Shown one piece after another: positions 7,446 to 15,414 of a stretch of 24,406 nucleotides of DNA (its first letter is position 1; the number at the start of each line of letters is the position of its first letter). Origin of the DNA: a virus; the IMG/VR virus record IMGVR_UViG_3300031702_000047, positions 1 to 24,406 of that record, one strand, 5' to 3'. The notes below the pieces were generated by a model. That model was given only the letters and a program-made list of their open reading frames with translations, was not told where the DNA came from and searched no databases. Made by a program: the position numbers and the translations under genes.

Positions 7446-7794
7446 AACATTTCAACTGTATGCCGCACAGCACTACGAGAATCCTACCTGTATAGATACA
7501 GAAGAGTTCTTTAATGACTTGAAGAGATTCAAGTACATCAAACGACTATTGAATCGATACTATTCTTCGGGTGAACTCAGTGAGAGACTAATCCTGAACC
7601 ACCTGATTGTTATATTCAACTGTTGGGGTTACGAAAACGGAATAGAGATGTTGGCACTGAAGATAGATCCACCTCACTGGAGTGCATTGAAACCATTCCT
7701 AGTATACCTTAAAGCAGTAGAGAACGAAGACCTCACTGGTATCCCAATGGATGCTAACGTAGTTAATGTATTAAGATCACTGAGACAGTTATAA
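7426..7794 (+). CDS. Conserved T4-like phage protein (DUF7207-like)
   Basis: 122 residues, overlapping the glycosyltransferase by 20 bases. Segments FFNDLKRFKYIKRLLNRYY (28-46) and LILNHLIVIFNCWG (55-68) are characteristic of a small helical family in marine and enteric T4-like phages that I recall as DUF7207. No catalytic residues or membrane helices are obvious. An ATG pair at 7426/7429 leaves the exact start open. Function unknown. Confidence 0.7.
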   Translation: MMQLTYKTFQLYAAQHYENPTCIDTEEFFNDLKRFKYIKRLLNRYYSSGELSERLILNHLIVIFNCWGYENGIEMLALKIDPPHWSALKPFLVYLKAVENEDLTGIPMDANVVNVLRSLRQL

Positions 7795-7795
7795 T

Positions 7796-8323
7796 ATGGA
7801 TGATGAACAACAACGCCAAGAAGGGTTTATTGAAACAGTTACTATTGGTAACGAGTGCGGTACTTGTACTGCTTGTTGTACCTCCTTGGGGTTTACAGGA
7901 TCCAGTGAAGAGTTTGATCCGAATCCCGAAGGAACTAAAGCACTTGGTATAGAGTATGACTTTGGCAACATATGTAATAAGGTATGTGACTATGGTTGTA
8001 CTATATACAACATGAGACCCGAACCATGTCGTTCGTTTGAGTGTGCGTATATTTTGCACGATCTGCCATTCGAACATAGACCCGATCAGTCGGGCGTGAT
8101 TACTGAGGTTAAGAAGTTCTGGAACGGTGGCCCTAATTGGGAAAATGGTGTTGTTATGACAGTAGAGAAGTCTGGTGTTACTGGCATAACGTCAACTGAG
8201 TTTAGAGATAAGAACCGAGAGTTGCTTGAAGATATAATAGAACAGACAGGAATATCGATAGGTAAAAAGCAGGATATGTTCTACTTGGTTTCGAAGAAAG
8301 AACATATAGTGGTCTGGCGATGA
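7796..8323 (+). CDS. YkgJ-type Cys-cluster (Zn/Fe-chelating) protein
   Basis: 175 residues. The N-terminal half has the YkgJ/CxxCxxCC signature: Cys21, 24, 27, 28, then Cys60, 64, 68, and CRSFEC (Cys78, 83) after a typical IYxxRPEPCR stretch. These Cys residues probably bind Zn or an Fe-S cluster. The C-terminal half (100-175) is a mixed alpha/beta domain without a motif I recognise. The start is one base after the previous stop region, and its stop overlaps the next ATG (ATGA), so it is probably coupled to the AsnB-like gene. YkgJ proteins have no settled activity; a metal or cofactor role for a neighbouring transferase is inference. Confidence 0.8.
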   Translation: MDDEQQRQEGFIETVTIGNECGTCTACCTSLGFTGSSEEFDPNPEGTKALGIEYDFGNICNKVCDYGCTIYNMRPEPCRSFECAYILHDLPFEHRPDQSGVITEVKKFWNGGPNWENGVVMTVEKSGVTGITSTEFRDKNRELLEDIIEQTGISIGKKQDMFYLVSKKEHIVVWR

Positions 8324-9735
8324 GATTCATAGTAACAGACCAGAAAGAACTATTAGGGCATTGTTCTCATTTACAAACCAAGAAGTTTAATGGTTGGACA
8401 ATATACCATGACGATGAAGTAGAGGTATATAGAGGTGAGGATCATATTGTACTCTATGCAGGGTATGGTATAGAACAACCTCTCTGGATGAACATACCAG
8501 ACTTCGATTCACTGAGAGACTTCAATGGCAACTTCTTTGCGGTTAAGATTGGATTGGATGAGGTTCAGGTTCAACTAGACTATTTCAACAACCATAAAAT
8601 ATTCCACGCAGATAAGTATTTCCGAGAGTGGTCTAACCATCTACCGTGGATGACAAAGACCGAAGAGGATATAGTTAGGGAGTGGTTAGCATACGAACCA
8701 TTGCTACAGCGCGAGTATGCTCCAGACCAAGTTTTAACATTCTTTGGTCATATTAATAGTTTGCTTCCTGACTATGATTATATGCAAGACACTAAGGACG
8801 CATATACTTCTGAGACACGGACAGACCCAGATAAATTGGTAGAGTATATACACAAGTGTATGCTCGAACATTCTAATGTGATTAAGTCTCGTTATAAAAA
8901 CAGGTTTATATCATTGAGTGAGGGTATCGACTCTGCTCTACAGTCACATTACTTCCCAGATGATCCTCAGTATATGTACTCTCTGTCAGAGTGTGACGCA
9001 GGAGATGATGGTAAGAAATATAAGAAACTAGTAGAGAATGATTATACTAACGTCACGCACGAAGTATTCCCTACTGACAGATTCAGAGAGTACACCTTTA
9101 AGTATCTACATGACTCTGCGACCCGATGGGGATCGATTCTTCCTACAATGAAACAGGTTGCTGATTGTGAAGTCAAACCAGATATCGTCATGTATGGTGT
9201 TAACGGAGATGAGATGTTCTTCCGAGACCTTATACCTCATATGCAGATGTTGGCACTAGAGTATTGGGATGAAGATCGCGAGAAGACTACAGACAGTGTA
9301 CTAAATGACTTGATGTGGAAGAAGCACCAGTATGGTGCGCGTTATACTCTGGGTGCTGATCCTTCATTCGAGTGGCACGTTGATGACTTCATTAAGCAAT
9401 GGTTCTATAAGGATCGGACTAAAGAAGCAGGATTGGATATTATGGCAAAGTGGATGACACCTAAGATGTACACAAGAACCATTTCTCAAAACAATGATGT
9501 ACTTACCGCATCCCTATATAATGATAGAAGGATATATCACGAGATACTGAAGTTGCCCAAACAATATCTGATTGAGTTCGCAATGGATACTCCTATACAG
9601 AAGAAGATCCTCAAAGATAAGTTTGACTATGTATGTCGGACTCCACACAAAGATGCGCTATACGCAAACTACGAAGGAATATTCTACAGCATATATGATG
9701 CTACAATGCCTCAGTGTATGTCTAAGAATGTATAA
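8320..9735 (+). CDS. Asparagine-synthetase-like ATP-pyrophosphatase, degenerate glutaminase half
   Basis: 471 residues with AsnB-like order. The N-terminal part has a GATase-II-like strand pattern, FNGNFFAVKIG (68-78) and YFNNHKIFH (89-97), but the protein begins MRF and so lacks the catalytic Cys2 needed to hydrolyse glutamine. The C-terminal part has LSEGIDS (199-205) in place of the PP-loop SGGxDS, and GVNGDEMFF (293-301) like the GxGGDExF motif of AsnB. It probably activates a carboxylate with ATP, using free ammonia or another amine, or has lost activity. Coupled to the YkgJ-type gene. Not a normal asparagine synthetase: shorter, and altered at both active sites. Confidence 0.7.
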   Translation: MRFIVTDQKELLGHCSHLQTKKFNGWTIYHDDEVEVYRGEDHIVLYAGYGIEQPLWMNIPDFDSLRDFNGNFFAVKIGLDEVQVQLDYFNNHKIFHADKYFREWSNHLPWMTKTEEDIVREWLAYEPLLQREYAPDQVLTFFGHINSLLPDYDYMQDTKDAYTSETRTDPDKLVEYIHKCMLEHSNVIKSRYKNRFISLSEGIDSALQSHYFPDDPQYMYSLSECDAGDDGKKYKKLVENDYTNVTHEVFPTDRFREYTFKYLHDSATRWGSILPTMKQVADCEVKPDIVMYGVNGDEMFFRDLIPHMQMLALEYWDEDREKTTDSVLNDLMWKKHQYGARYTLGADPSFEWHVDDFIKQWFYKDRTKEAGLDIMAKWMTPKMYTRTISQNNDVLTASLYNDRRIYHEILKLPKQYLIEFAMDTPIQKKILKDKFDYVCRTPHKDALYANYEGIFYSIYDATMPQCMSKNV

Positions 9736-9738
9736 ATA
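9731..9738 (+). promoter_or_regulatory. T4-type late promoter octamer
   Basis: An exact TATAAATA overlaps the stop codon of the AsnB-like gene and ends 5 bases before the ATG at 9744. With T4 spacing (octamer at about -13 to -6) the transcript would start at the A of that ATG, giving a leaderless message. A chance match is possible. Confidence 0.45.
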
Positions 9739-9743
9739 GACTC

Positions 9744-10337
9744 ATGGGAATATTAAAATCAGCGGCAGACCTCGTATACACGATACGATTCTTAAAACTT
9801 CTAGTGACTCCGTTCGACAAGACGGACGCATTCGAGGCAGGTATTATCGATGCCGATGGAAAGAAGAACAAAGAATATAGTCTAAACAGTTCGGATGATA
9901 GGGACGCATACCGTAGTTACTACACCCCCTTCCATAGACTTGTTTTCAATCTAAAGAAGATCATGGCAAAGGTACCGGGAGGTTCTTCGGTTGTGGCACG
10001 TTATGGTGCCGCACTTGCGTTGATCAAAGAACATGGCGAACTATCAGATGCCAACGTAGACAGGATCCATGCCAAGACTGGTATCGATCTCCTTGATTGT
10101 CTGGCAGAAGAATCACAGTGGTTTATGACAGAAGGACATAGTATTAGTCCGGGAATGTATAAGATGAAGAATGAATCACTGACTGACAAGGTAGACGATA
10201 TCATCTCTAAAGGTGATCAGATCAGAATCACTACCACAGACCCAATAGACGAAGTACTTGGATTGCCTATCTACGAAGCAATTCATGTGCGAAGCAATCA
10301 ACGATTGTTAGTCACTACCTCAGAGATAACAAAATGA
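9744..10337 (+). CDS. Conserved marine T4-like phage protein, probable structural
   Basis: 197 residues. Conserved-looking blocks are SAADLVYTIRFLKLLVTPF (6-24), YRSYYTPFHRLVFNLKKIMA (56-75), VPGGSSVVARYGAALALI (77-94) and a C-terminal beta domain (about 158-197, VLGLPIYEA). I recognise this as a family widespread in T4-like marine phages but cannot give a proven role; the preceding TATAAATA suggests late expression and so a virion or assembly role. It overlaps the downstream methyltransferase by 4 bases. No ribosome site is visible: the AsnB-like stop lies 8 bases upstream. Confidence 0.7.
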   Translation: MGILKSAADLVYTIRFLKLLVTPFDKTDAFEAGIIDADGKKNKEYSLNSSDDRDAYRSYYTPFHRLVFNLKKIMAKVPGGSSVVARYGAALALIKEHGELSDANVDRIHAKTGIDLLDCLAEESQWFMTEGHSISPGMYKMKNESLTDKVDDIISKGDQIRITTTDPIDEVLGLPIYEAIHVRSNQRLLVTTSEITK

Positions 10338-10948
10338 CTCTACAAGACAAATATGACCTAGTGTTTCTTAACGAGATCCGTGGAATCTCCCTAGAAGGTC
10401 ATATGGAATTGACTGCTAACACCGAGAAGACAATGGTAGAACTCTTGGATAAAGTTAAACCTAAGAGAATGTTAGAGATTGGTTTCAATGCAGGACATAG
10501 TGCCTTTATGTGGCAGACCCTTGGTACCACTCTAGAATACTTTCATGCAGTTGATATATGCCAATACCAATACACCAAACCATGTTCTCAGATAATGCAG
10601 ACAATATTCCCTGAGTTTAAGTTTGGCGAGATGGACTCTAAGAACCTTGGTGAGACACGCAGTCTTATAGAATATGACACAGTATTCATTGACGGTGACC
10701 ATACCACGGAAGGATTCACCGCAGACCTCCATTCGTGTATGAATGGAAAGGTAGACAACATCATAGTAGATGACTGGGACTTGTCCAGAGGAGTTAGACA
10801 TACTCTTCAGGATGCGGTCAATGACGTTAACAATCCTTACCAGATCACAGGATTCTACAAGTACGATAACGATAATATAGTTAGGGGTGGTAGAACAAAA
10901 TCTGTCATCGCACTAGTACAAAGGATAATACCAGATGATACCGTTTAA
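10334..10948 (+). CDS. Class I SAM-dependent methyltransferase (Methyltransf_24-like)
   Basis: 204 residues. The SAM-binding motif I is MLEIGFNAGHSAF (46-58), the acidic end of strand 2 is HAVDIC (71-76), FIDGDHTTEG (118-127) is the hallmark metal/acceptor motif of this subfamily, and IIVDDW (143-148) follows. The fold and motifs resemble small O- or N-methyltransferases such as the CmcI and macrocin types, which often act on sugars or small molecules. Substrate unknown; the operon's glycosyltransferase makes a sugar acceptor plausible. Its 3' end overlaps the next small gene by 14 bases. Confidence 0.8.
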   Translation: MTLQDKYDLVFLNEIRGISLEGHMELTANTEKTMVELLDKVKPKRMLEIGFNAGHSAFMWQTLGTTLEYFHAVDICQYQYTKPCSQIMQTIFPEFKFGEMDSKNLGETRSLIEYDTVFIDGDHTTEGFTADLHSCMNGKVDNIIVDDWDLSRGVRHTLQDAVNDVNNPYQITGFYKYDNDNIVRGGRTKSVIALVQRIIPDDTV

Positions 10949-11099
10949 AAGATGGACAGAAGACACCACTACCGCATCTGTGGTAGGTACAGGTGATGAC
11001 AATGAGACTGTAGTCATGCGCAAGAAGTACGACAAGAAGAACAAACGTAAAGACCAACTTGACGTGTTAAAGAGATTTATTAAAAAGACACAGAAATAG
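10935..11099 (+). CDS. 54-residue basic protein
   Basis: A short gene overlapping the methyltransferase end, with AGGAT 8 bases before its ATG. The protein begins MIPFKRWTED, then has a GTGDDNETVVM strand (18-28) and a Lys/Arg-rich tail (29-54, KKYDKKNKRKDQLDV). I recall similar tiny phage proteins but no function. It could bind nucleic acid or be packaged. It stops one base before the -35 of the promoter at 11101. Confidence 0.6.
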   Translation: MIPFKRWTEDTTTASVVGTGDDNETVVMRKKYDKKNKRKDQLDVLKRFIKKTQK

Positions 11100-11100
11100 A

Positions 11101-11130
11101 TTGACATAGCAGTGCGTGATGTGTTATACT
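11101..11130 (+). promoter_or_regulatory. Sigma70-type promoter of the nrd operon
   Basis: TTGACA (11101-11106), an 18-base spacer and TATACT (11125-11130), 25 bases before the ATG at 11156. A perfect -35 with a near-consensus -10 suggests host-polymerase transcription of the nrdA/nrdB block early in infection. Confidence 0.75.
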
Positions 11131-11155
11131 GAACTCTTATTATTAGGAATATATT

Positions 11156-11509
11156 ATGGAACAAGCACAGCACAGAGGTTACACTGTATGCATCTTCGAT
11201 GAAGAAGATGACTACTCTTGGGTGTTTCAAACTCAAGATCAAACAGATAGAAATAAGTTGATATTAGTTCCAACTGAAGGTTACAATGGAACTAAATACC
11301 TTCACCCCGATAGATTTATTATCAAGAATCACGCGGCATCTCTAGTCAACCACTTCATGTGGGAGGGATTAGTGTCGGCAGAAGAACACGATTCGCGGAT
11401 GTGGTCAATGATTAATAACTTCATTGATACGAATAAGCAGTACCTTATAGAAGACTACACGTTCGTTGAAGACGAACCCTTTTACGATTACAGTGGCGGC
11501 AGGGATTAA
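11156..11509 (+). CDS. Acidic small protein upstream of nrdA
   Basis: 117 residues, acidic, with many Tyr and Trp (YSWVFQT at 20-26, MWEGL near 69, FVEDEPFYDY near 103-112). No motif, signal peptide or membrane segment that I recognise. It is the first gene after the sigma70 promoter; its stop directly abuts the nrdA ATG, so it is co-transcribed with the reductase genes. Function unknown. Confidence 0.7.
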   Translation: MEQAQHRGYTVCIFDEEDDYSWVFQTQDQTDRNKLILVPTEGYNGTKYLHPDRFIIKNHAASLVNHFMWEGLVSAEEHDSRMWSMINNFIDTNKQYLIEDYTFVEDEPFYDYSGGRD

Positions 11510-13492
11510 ATGAAGATAGATAAGAAGAAAGATAAGTTACTAGCAGATTATGCAGTTGGAATGTTAAAGGACTTTTATTTGAATGAGAATGAGAAGAGTC
11601 CACAAGAAGCATATGCTCGTGCGGCAACCGCATGGAGTACCTACAAAGAGACCTTAGACGAAGACTTAGCAGAACGTCTATACTCATATGTGTCAAACAA
11701 GTGGTTTATGTTTGCCTCACCAGTTCTATCGAACGCACCCAACGGAACCAAGAAAGGCAAAGGTATGCCTATCAGTTGTTTCCTAACCTATGTACCTGAT
11801 ACCCTAGAAGGATTGATCGAACACTCGTCTGAGTTACGATGGTTGTCCGTTATGGGTGGTGGTGTAGGTGGTCATTGGTCAGATGTTCGTACTGTTTCTG
11901 ATGTAGCACCGGGCCCGATGCCGTTCATTCATACCGTAGATGCGGATATGATTGCCTATCGTCAAGGCAAGACTCGTAAGGGATCCTATGCGGCATATAT
12001 GGATGTATCACATCCAGACATTATTGAGTTCCTTAATATGCGTATCCCTACTGGTGATGTTCAACGCAAGGCACTGAACCTACATAATGCTATCAATATT
12101 ACTGATGAGTTCATGGAAGCAGTTACTAAGGGCGGCACGTTCGATCTAAGAGATCCCAAAGATCAATCAGTCAAAGAGACTATCAATGCTCGTAAGTTAT
12201 GGGAACGTATTCTTGAAACAAGATTCCGTACTGGCGAACCATATATGAACTTTATAGATACTGCTAATAGGGCACTTCCTCAACCTCTGAAAGACCTTGG
12301 TCTGAAGATACACGGAAGTAATTTATGTAATGAAATACATTTACCTACCTCTGCGGAACGAACTGCCGTATGTTGTTTATCATCATTGAACTTGGAGTAT
12401 TATGAAGATTGGAAAGATACATCTATTGTTAGGGATCTCGTCCGTATGTTGGATAATGTCCTTGAGTTCTTTATCGAAAACGCCCCAGACACCATCGCTC
12501 GTGCAAGATACAGTGCCGCAAGGGAACGTTCTATCGGATTGGGAGCAATGGGTTTTCACTCGCTCCTCCAAAAACACGGAGTCGCTTGGGAGTCAGAAAC
12601 TGCTCGTGACATCAATAAAGTTGTCTTTGAACGTATCCAATCTGAAGCAATTGCAGAAACAGAACTGCTTGCTACGGAGAGAGGTGAGTACCTTGATGGA
12701 GTTGACTCTGGAAAACGGAACAGTCATCTTCTTGCCATCGCGCCAAATGCTTCCAGTGGAGTTATCCTGTCTACCTCCCCGTCCATCGAACCCACAAAGG
12801 CAAATGCCTATACTCACCGTACTCGCGCAGGTTCCTTCCTAGTAAAGAACCCATACCTAAATCAGTTGTTAGAAGATAAGGGTGAGAACAACGAGTCCAA
12901 CTGGACTTCTATTATCACCAATAAAGGATCGGTACAACACTTGCCGTTCCTTAACGAAGGTGAGAAGTCTATATATAAAACTGCCCAAGAGTTAGACCAG
13001 AGATGGGTAGTGACACACGCGGCAGACCGTCAACCATTTATATGCCAAGGTCAGTCGGTTAATGTATTCTTCCCTAGTGGTGCTGATAAGTCCTATGTAA
13101 ATCAGGTACATATCAAAGCATGGAAGGAAGGATTAAAAGGATTATACTATCTCCGTACCGAAGCAAAGCAACGTGCCGAGAATGTATCCGAGAAAGTAGA
13201 ACGTGTAGTTATGCAGGAAGATACTAGATCATTGGTCTATACTAAAGCAAACTGTCCGTACTGCGCACTGGCAATGGAAGAGTTGAAGTTACGCGGAATA
13301 CCATTTGATAAGATTGATCTTAAAGAAGTAGGTAAGACAGCGGCAGAAGTTACTGGTCGCAAAGACGTAAGAACTGTACCACAGATATACATTGCAGGTA
13401 AGTATGTCGGTGGATACGAAGACTTAATGGAACACTTAAACAAACCAATAGAGACAAGCGAAGACGATGAATGTCGCGCTTGCGAAGGATAA
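11510..13492 (+). CDS. nrdA: Class I ribonucleotide reductase large subunit with internal glutaredoxin domain
   Basis: 660 residues; reduces ribonucleoside diphosphates for phage DNA synthesis. There is no N-terminal ATP-cone, so dATP feedback at the activity site is probably absent. Key residues by position: Cys90 (SCF), N-L-C273-N-E275 for the thiyl radical and Glu, Cys288/289 (CCLSSLNL), and Tyr546-Tyr547 (GLKGLYYLRTE) for radical transfer. Residues about 568-645 are a glutaredoxin with CPYC at 582-585 and VPQIYIAGKYVGGYEDL. After it comes a C-terminal CRAC pair (Cys655, Cys658), matching the shuttle cysteines that normally end NrdA. The glutaredoxin thus lies between core and tail and may re-reduce the enzyme in cis. 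Followed 3 bases later by nrdB. Confidence 0.95.
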   Translation: MKIDKKKDKLLADYAVGMLKDFYLNENEKSPQEAYARAATAWSTYKETLDEDLAERLYSYVSNKWFMFASPVLSNAPNGTKKGKGMPISCFLTYVPDTLEGLIEHSSELRWLSVMGGGVGGHWSDVRTVSDVAPGPMPFIHTVDADMIAYRQGKTRKGSYAAYMDVSHPDIIEFLNMRIPTGDVQRKALNLHNAINITDEFMEAVTKGGTFDLRDPKDQSVKETINARKLWERILETRFRTGEPYMNFIDTANRALPQPLKDLGLKIHGSNLCNEIHLPTSAERTAVCCLSSLNLEYYEDWKDTSIVRDLVRMLDNVLEFFIENAPDTIARARYSAARERSIGLGAMGFHSLLQKHGVAWESETARDINKVVFERIQSEAIAETELLATERGEYLDGVDSGKRNSHLLAIAPNASSGVILSTSPSIEPTKANAYTHRTRAGSFLVKNPYLNQLLEDKGENNESNWTSIITNKGSVQHLPFLNEGEKSIYKTAQELDQRWVVTHAADRQPFICQGQSVNVFFPSGADKSYVNQVHIKAWKEGLKGLYYLRTEAKQRAENVSEKVERVVMQEDTRSLVYTKANCPYCALAMEELKLRGIPFDKIDLKEVGKTAAEVTGRKDVRTVPQIYIAGKYVGGYEDLMEHLNKPIETSEDDECRACEG

Positions 13493-13495
13493 TCA

Positions 13496-14494
13496 ATGGC
13501 ATTACTAGACTTTAGTCAAACATATAAACCTTTCCTGTACCCTTGGGCAGTAGAGTTAACAAAGAAGCACGAAGAGATTCACTGGACAGAGGATGAGGCA
13601 GATTTATCTGAAGACATCCAAGACTGGAAACTTAAACTTAGCGAAGGTGAGAAGGAATTCATTACTCAGGTACTACGATTGTTCACACAGTCGGACGTAC
13701 AGGTTGGTGAGAACTACCACGAGTTGATGATCCCTAAGTTCAAGAACAACGAGATACGCAATATGCTATCATCATTTGCTAACCGTGAGGGCGTACACCA
13801 ACGTGCGTATGCTCTACTGAATGATACCCTTGGTCTACCAGACGAAGAGCATTCGGCATTCATGGAATACACAGAGATGGCAGACAAGATTGACTTTATG
13901 AAAGAGGGTGACATTCACTCTCATACAGGACTGGCACTAGTACTCGCACAGTCTGTATTCAATGAAGGTATGTCTCTGTTCGCATCATTTGTTATGCTAC
14001 TGAACTTCCAACGTTTCGGTAAGATGAAAGGTATGGGTACTATTGTTGAGTGGTCTATCCGTGATGAGACAATGCACGTCCAAGGCAATGCTAAGTTATA
14101 CCGTGAGTTCTGCGAAGAGCATCCTCGTATCATCAACGACGAGTTGAAGTCTAAGATCTACGAGATGGCAAAGAATGCTGTTAAGTTAGAAGATCGATTC
14201 ATTCACCTTGCGTATAAGTCTGGTGAGATTGAAGGACTATCCGAAGCAGATGTTAAGCAATACATTCGACACATTGCTGATCGTAGACTACTACAACTTG
14301 GTATGAAACCTAAGTTTGGTGTGAAGGACAATCCATTACCGTGGTTGGACTGGGTACTAAATGGCGCGTCACACGATAACTTCTTCGAGAAACGAGTTAC
14401 TGAATACTCTGTAAATGGTATGGAAGGTGACTGGGGATGGGCAGACGAGGCAGAAGAAGTCTGTGCAATTGGCGACAAAGGATGTGCCGCATGA
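13496..14494 (+). CDS. nrdB: Class I ribonucleotide reductase small subunit
   Basis: 332 residues; makes the tyrosyl radical for NrdA. Di-iron ligands line up with the E. coli spacing: Asp67, Glu98, His101, Glu157, Glu191 and His194, with the radical Tyr105 seven residues after Glu98. So it looks like a full class Ia-type, Tyr-containing subunit. The C-terminus (EEVCAIGDKGCAA) should bind NrdA and has two Cys, unlike the usual tail. AAGGAT lies before the ATG; the stop overlaps the next ATG (ATGA), giving a coupled nrdA-nrdB-zinc-ribbon order. Confidence 0.95.
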   Translation: MALLDFSQTYKPFLYPWAVELTKKHEEIHWTEDEADLSEDIQDWKLKLSEGEKEFITQVLRLFTQSDVQVGENYHELMIPKFKNNEIRNMLSSFANREGVHQRAYALLNDTLGLPDEEHSAFMEYTEMADKIDFMKEGDIHSHTGLALVLAQSVFNEGMSLFASFVMLLNFQRFGKMKGMGTIVEWSIRDETMHVQGNAKLYREFCEEHPRIINDELKSKIYEMAKNAVKLEDRFIHLAYKSGEIEGLSEADVKQYIRHIADRRLLQLGMKPKFGVKDNPLPWLDWVLNGASHDNFFEKRVTEYSVNGMEGDWGWADEAEEVCAIGDKGCAA

Positions 14495-14643
14495 TCTTAT
14501 ACGAAATAGAATGTCCTGTATGCGACATTAAAACTACCGTAGCAGTACACTACGAAGAAGACCGTCCTGCGTGTTGTCCTATGTGTGGACAAGATGACAT
14601 CGACGCAGATTCCAGTGATGCAGATATTATATATAATGCATGA
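14491..14643 (+). CDS. Small zinc-ribbon protein
   Basis: 50 residues, starting at the ATG that overlaps the nrdB stop. Cys9 and Cys12 (CPVC) and Cys30 and Cys33 (CPMC) form a four-Cys zinc ribbon; an acidic tail follows. Longer readings upstream lie inside nrdB and are not supported. Such tiny ribbons often follow nrdB in marine T4-like phages, but the role is unknown. It overlaps the next ATG by 4 bases. Confidence 0.75.
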   Translation: MILYEIECPVCDIKTTVAVHYEEDRPACCPMCGQDDIDADSSDADIIYNA

Positions 14644-15113
14644 CATGGAAACTACTTAACGAAGAATACAACCCCGATGAAGACGTACTCAAAGAGTACG
14701 TTGGATTCGTGTATCTGATTACCGAACTAGATACGAACAAGAAATATGTGGGCAAGAAGTTCTTCTGGTCTACTCGAAAACTACCCCCTCTTAAAGGTGC
14801 CAAGCGAAAGCGAACAGTCGTTAAACAATCTGATTGGCAGGACTACTACGGTTCGTCCGAACACCTGAAGGAAGCAGTAGAACAAAAAGGTGTCGAAGCA
14901 TACCACCGAGAGATCCTACATCTCTGTAAGACCAAAGGCGAATGCTCCTACCTAGAAGCAAAGGAACAGTTTGATCGTGATGTACTATTACGAGATGACT
15001 ACTACAACGCATTCATTGGTTGTAAGATCCACGCCAAACATCTCCCCAAGTCTCTCCAACCTTTCATAGAAAGACCGCCTACCAGTACTTGGAAGCGTAA
15101 TACCTTTCCGTAA
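14640..15113 (+). CDS. GIY-YIG-like nuclease domain protein
   Basis: 157 residues. GFVYLI (22-27) and KYVGKKFFWS (35-44) fit the GIY and YIG strands; the segment SDWQDYYGSS (64-73), a mid Arg (REILHLC) and YYNAFIG (121-127, final Asn) complete the pattern. The family occurs in many T4-like phages, where it is annotated as a GIY-YIG or Seg-like endonuclease. It has no separate DNA-binding domain, so it may be a resident nuclease rather than a homing element. It ends the nrd operon. Confidence 0.65.
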   Translation: MTWKLLNEEYNPDEDVLKEYVGFVYLITELDTNKKYVGKKFFWSTRKLPPLKGAKRKRTVVKQSDWQDYYGSSEHLKEAVEQKGVEAYHREILHLCKTKGECSYLEAKEQFDRDVLLRDDYYNAFIGCKIHAKHLPKSLQPFIERPPTSTWKRNTFP

Positions 15114-15132
15114 ATAAGAACCGGATAAGTTA

Positions 15133-15158
15133 AATGAGTCACCGGAAGTACTTGCTTT
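15133..15158 (+). repeat. 26-bp direct repeat, copy 1 (promoter-upstream element)
   Basis: This stretch (core CACCGGAAGTACTTGC) is identical to 15415-15440. It includes the palindrome AAGTACTT and the -35 of the promoter at 15152, so it may be an operator or a duplicated promoter cassette. Confidence 0.8.
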
Positions 15159-15180
15159 TATTACAAGAGTAGGGTATAAT
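15152..15180 (+). promoter_or_regulatory. Sigma70-type promoter, cassette copy 1
   Basis: TTGCTT (15152-15157), a 17-base spacer and TATAAT (15175-15180) preceded by AGGG. The leader to the ATG at 15207 (AGGTACTTA..TTAAT) is shared with the promoter at 16061. Confidence 0.75.
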
Positions 15181-15206
15181 AGGTACTTAATTAATTGAGA
15201 AAGAAT

Positions 15207-15410
15207 ATGAATATGAACGAATTATCCGATACAAACTTGAGTCTATACGAATTATCCGATGTAAACTTTGATAACTACCAAGAATATATTATGGACAATG
15301 CTGATCAATCTGAGGTCACCATCTGTAATGGAGATACACTCTTGGAGGCGGCAGAGAATTCCTACCTTCTAGAAGAGTTCATTCAATCTTCCTCTTTCGT
15401 GACTGAATAG
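15207..15410 (+). CDS. Small acidic protein with tandem repeat at N-terminus
   Basis: 67 residues from the ATG at 15207 (TTG at 15195 is in frame but lies in the ribosome-site region GAGAAAG). Two tandem decapeptides, ELSDTNLSLY and ELSDVNFDNY, open the protein; the rest is acidic with no recognised motif. It has its own promoter cassette. Small, acidic and early-type, it could be a host-takeover protein or protein mimic of DNA; that is inference. Function unknown. Confidence 0.65.
   Translation: MNMNELSDTNLSLYELSDVNFDNYQEYIMDNADQSEVTICNGDTLLEAAENSYLLEEFIQSSSFVTE
15217..15276 (+). repeat. Tandem 30-bp coding repeat
   Basis: Two 30-base units (15217-15246 and 15247-15276) share the first 14 bases (ACGAATTATCCGAT) exactly and about 22 of 30 overall. 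They encode the doubled ELSD peptide of the small acidic protein. Confidence 0.75.
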
Positions 15411-15414
15411 TTTG

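Noticed and set aside
12402-12842. 146-residue alternative frame inside nrdA
   Set aside because: It is a shadow frame; the nrdA frame carries conserved reductase sequence throughout this region.
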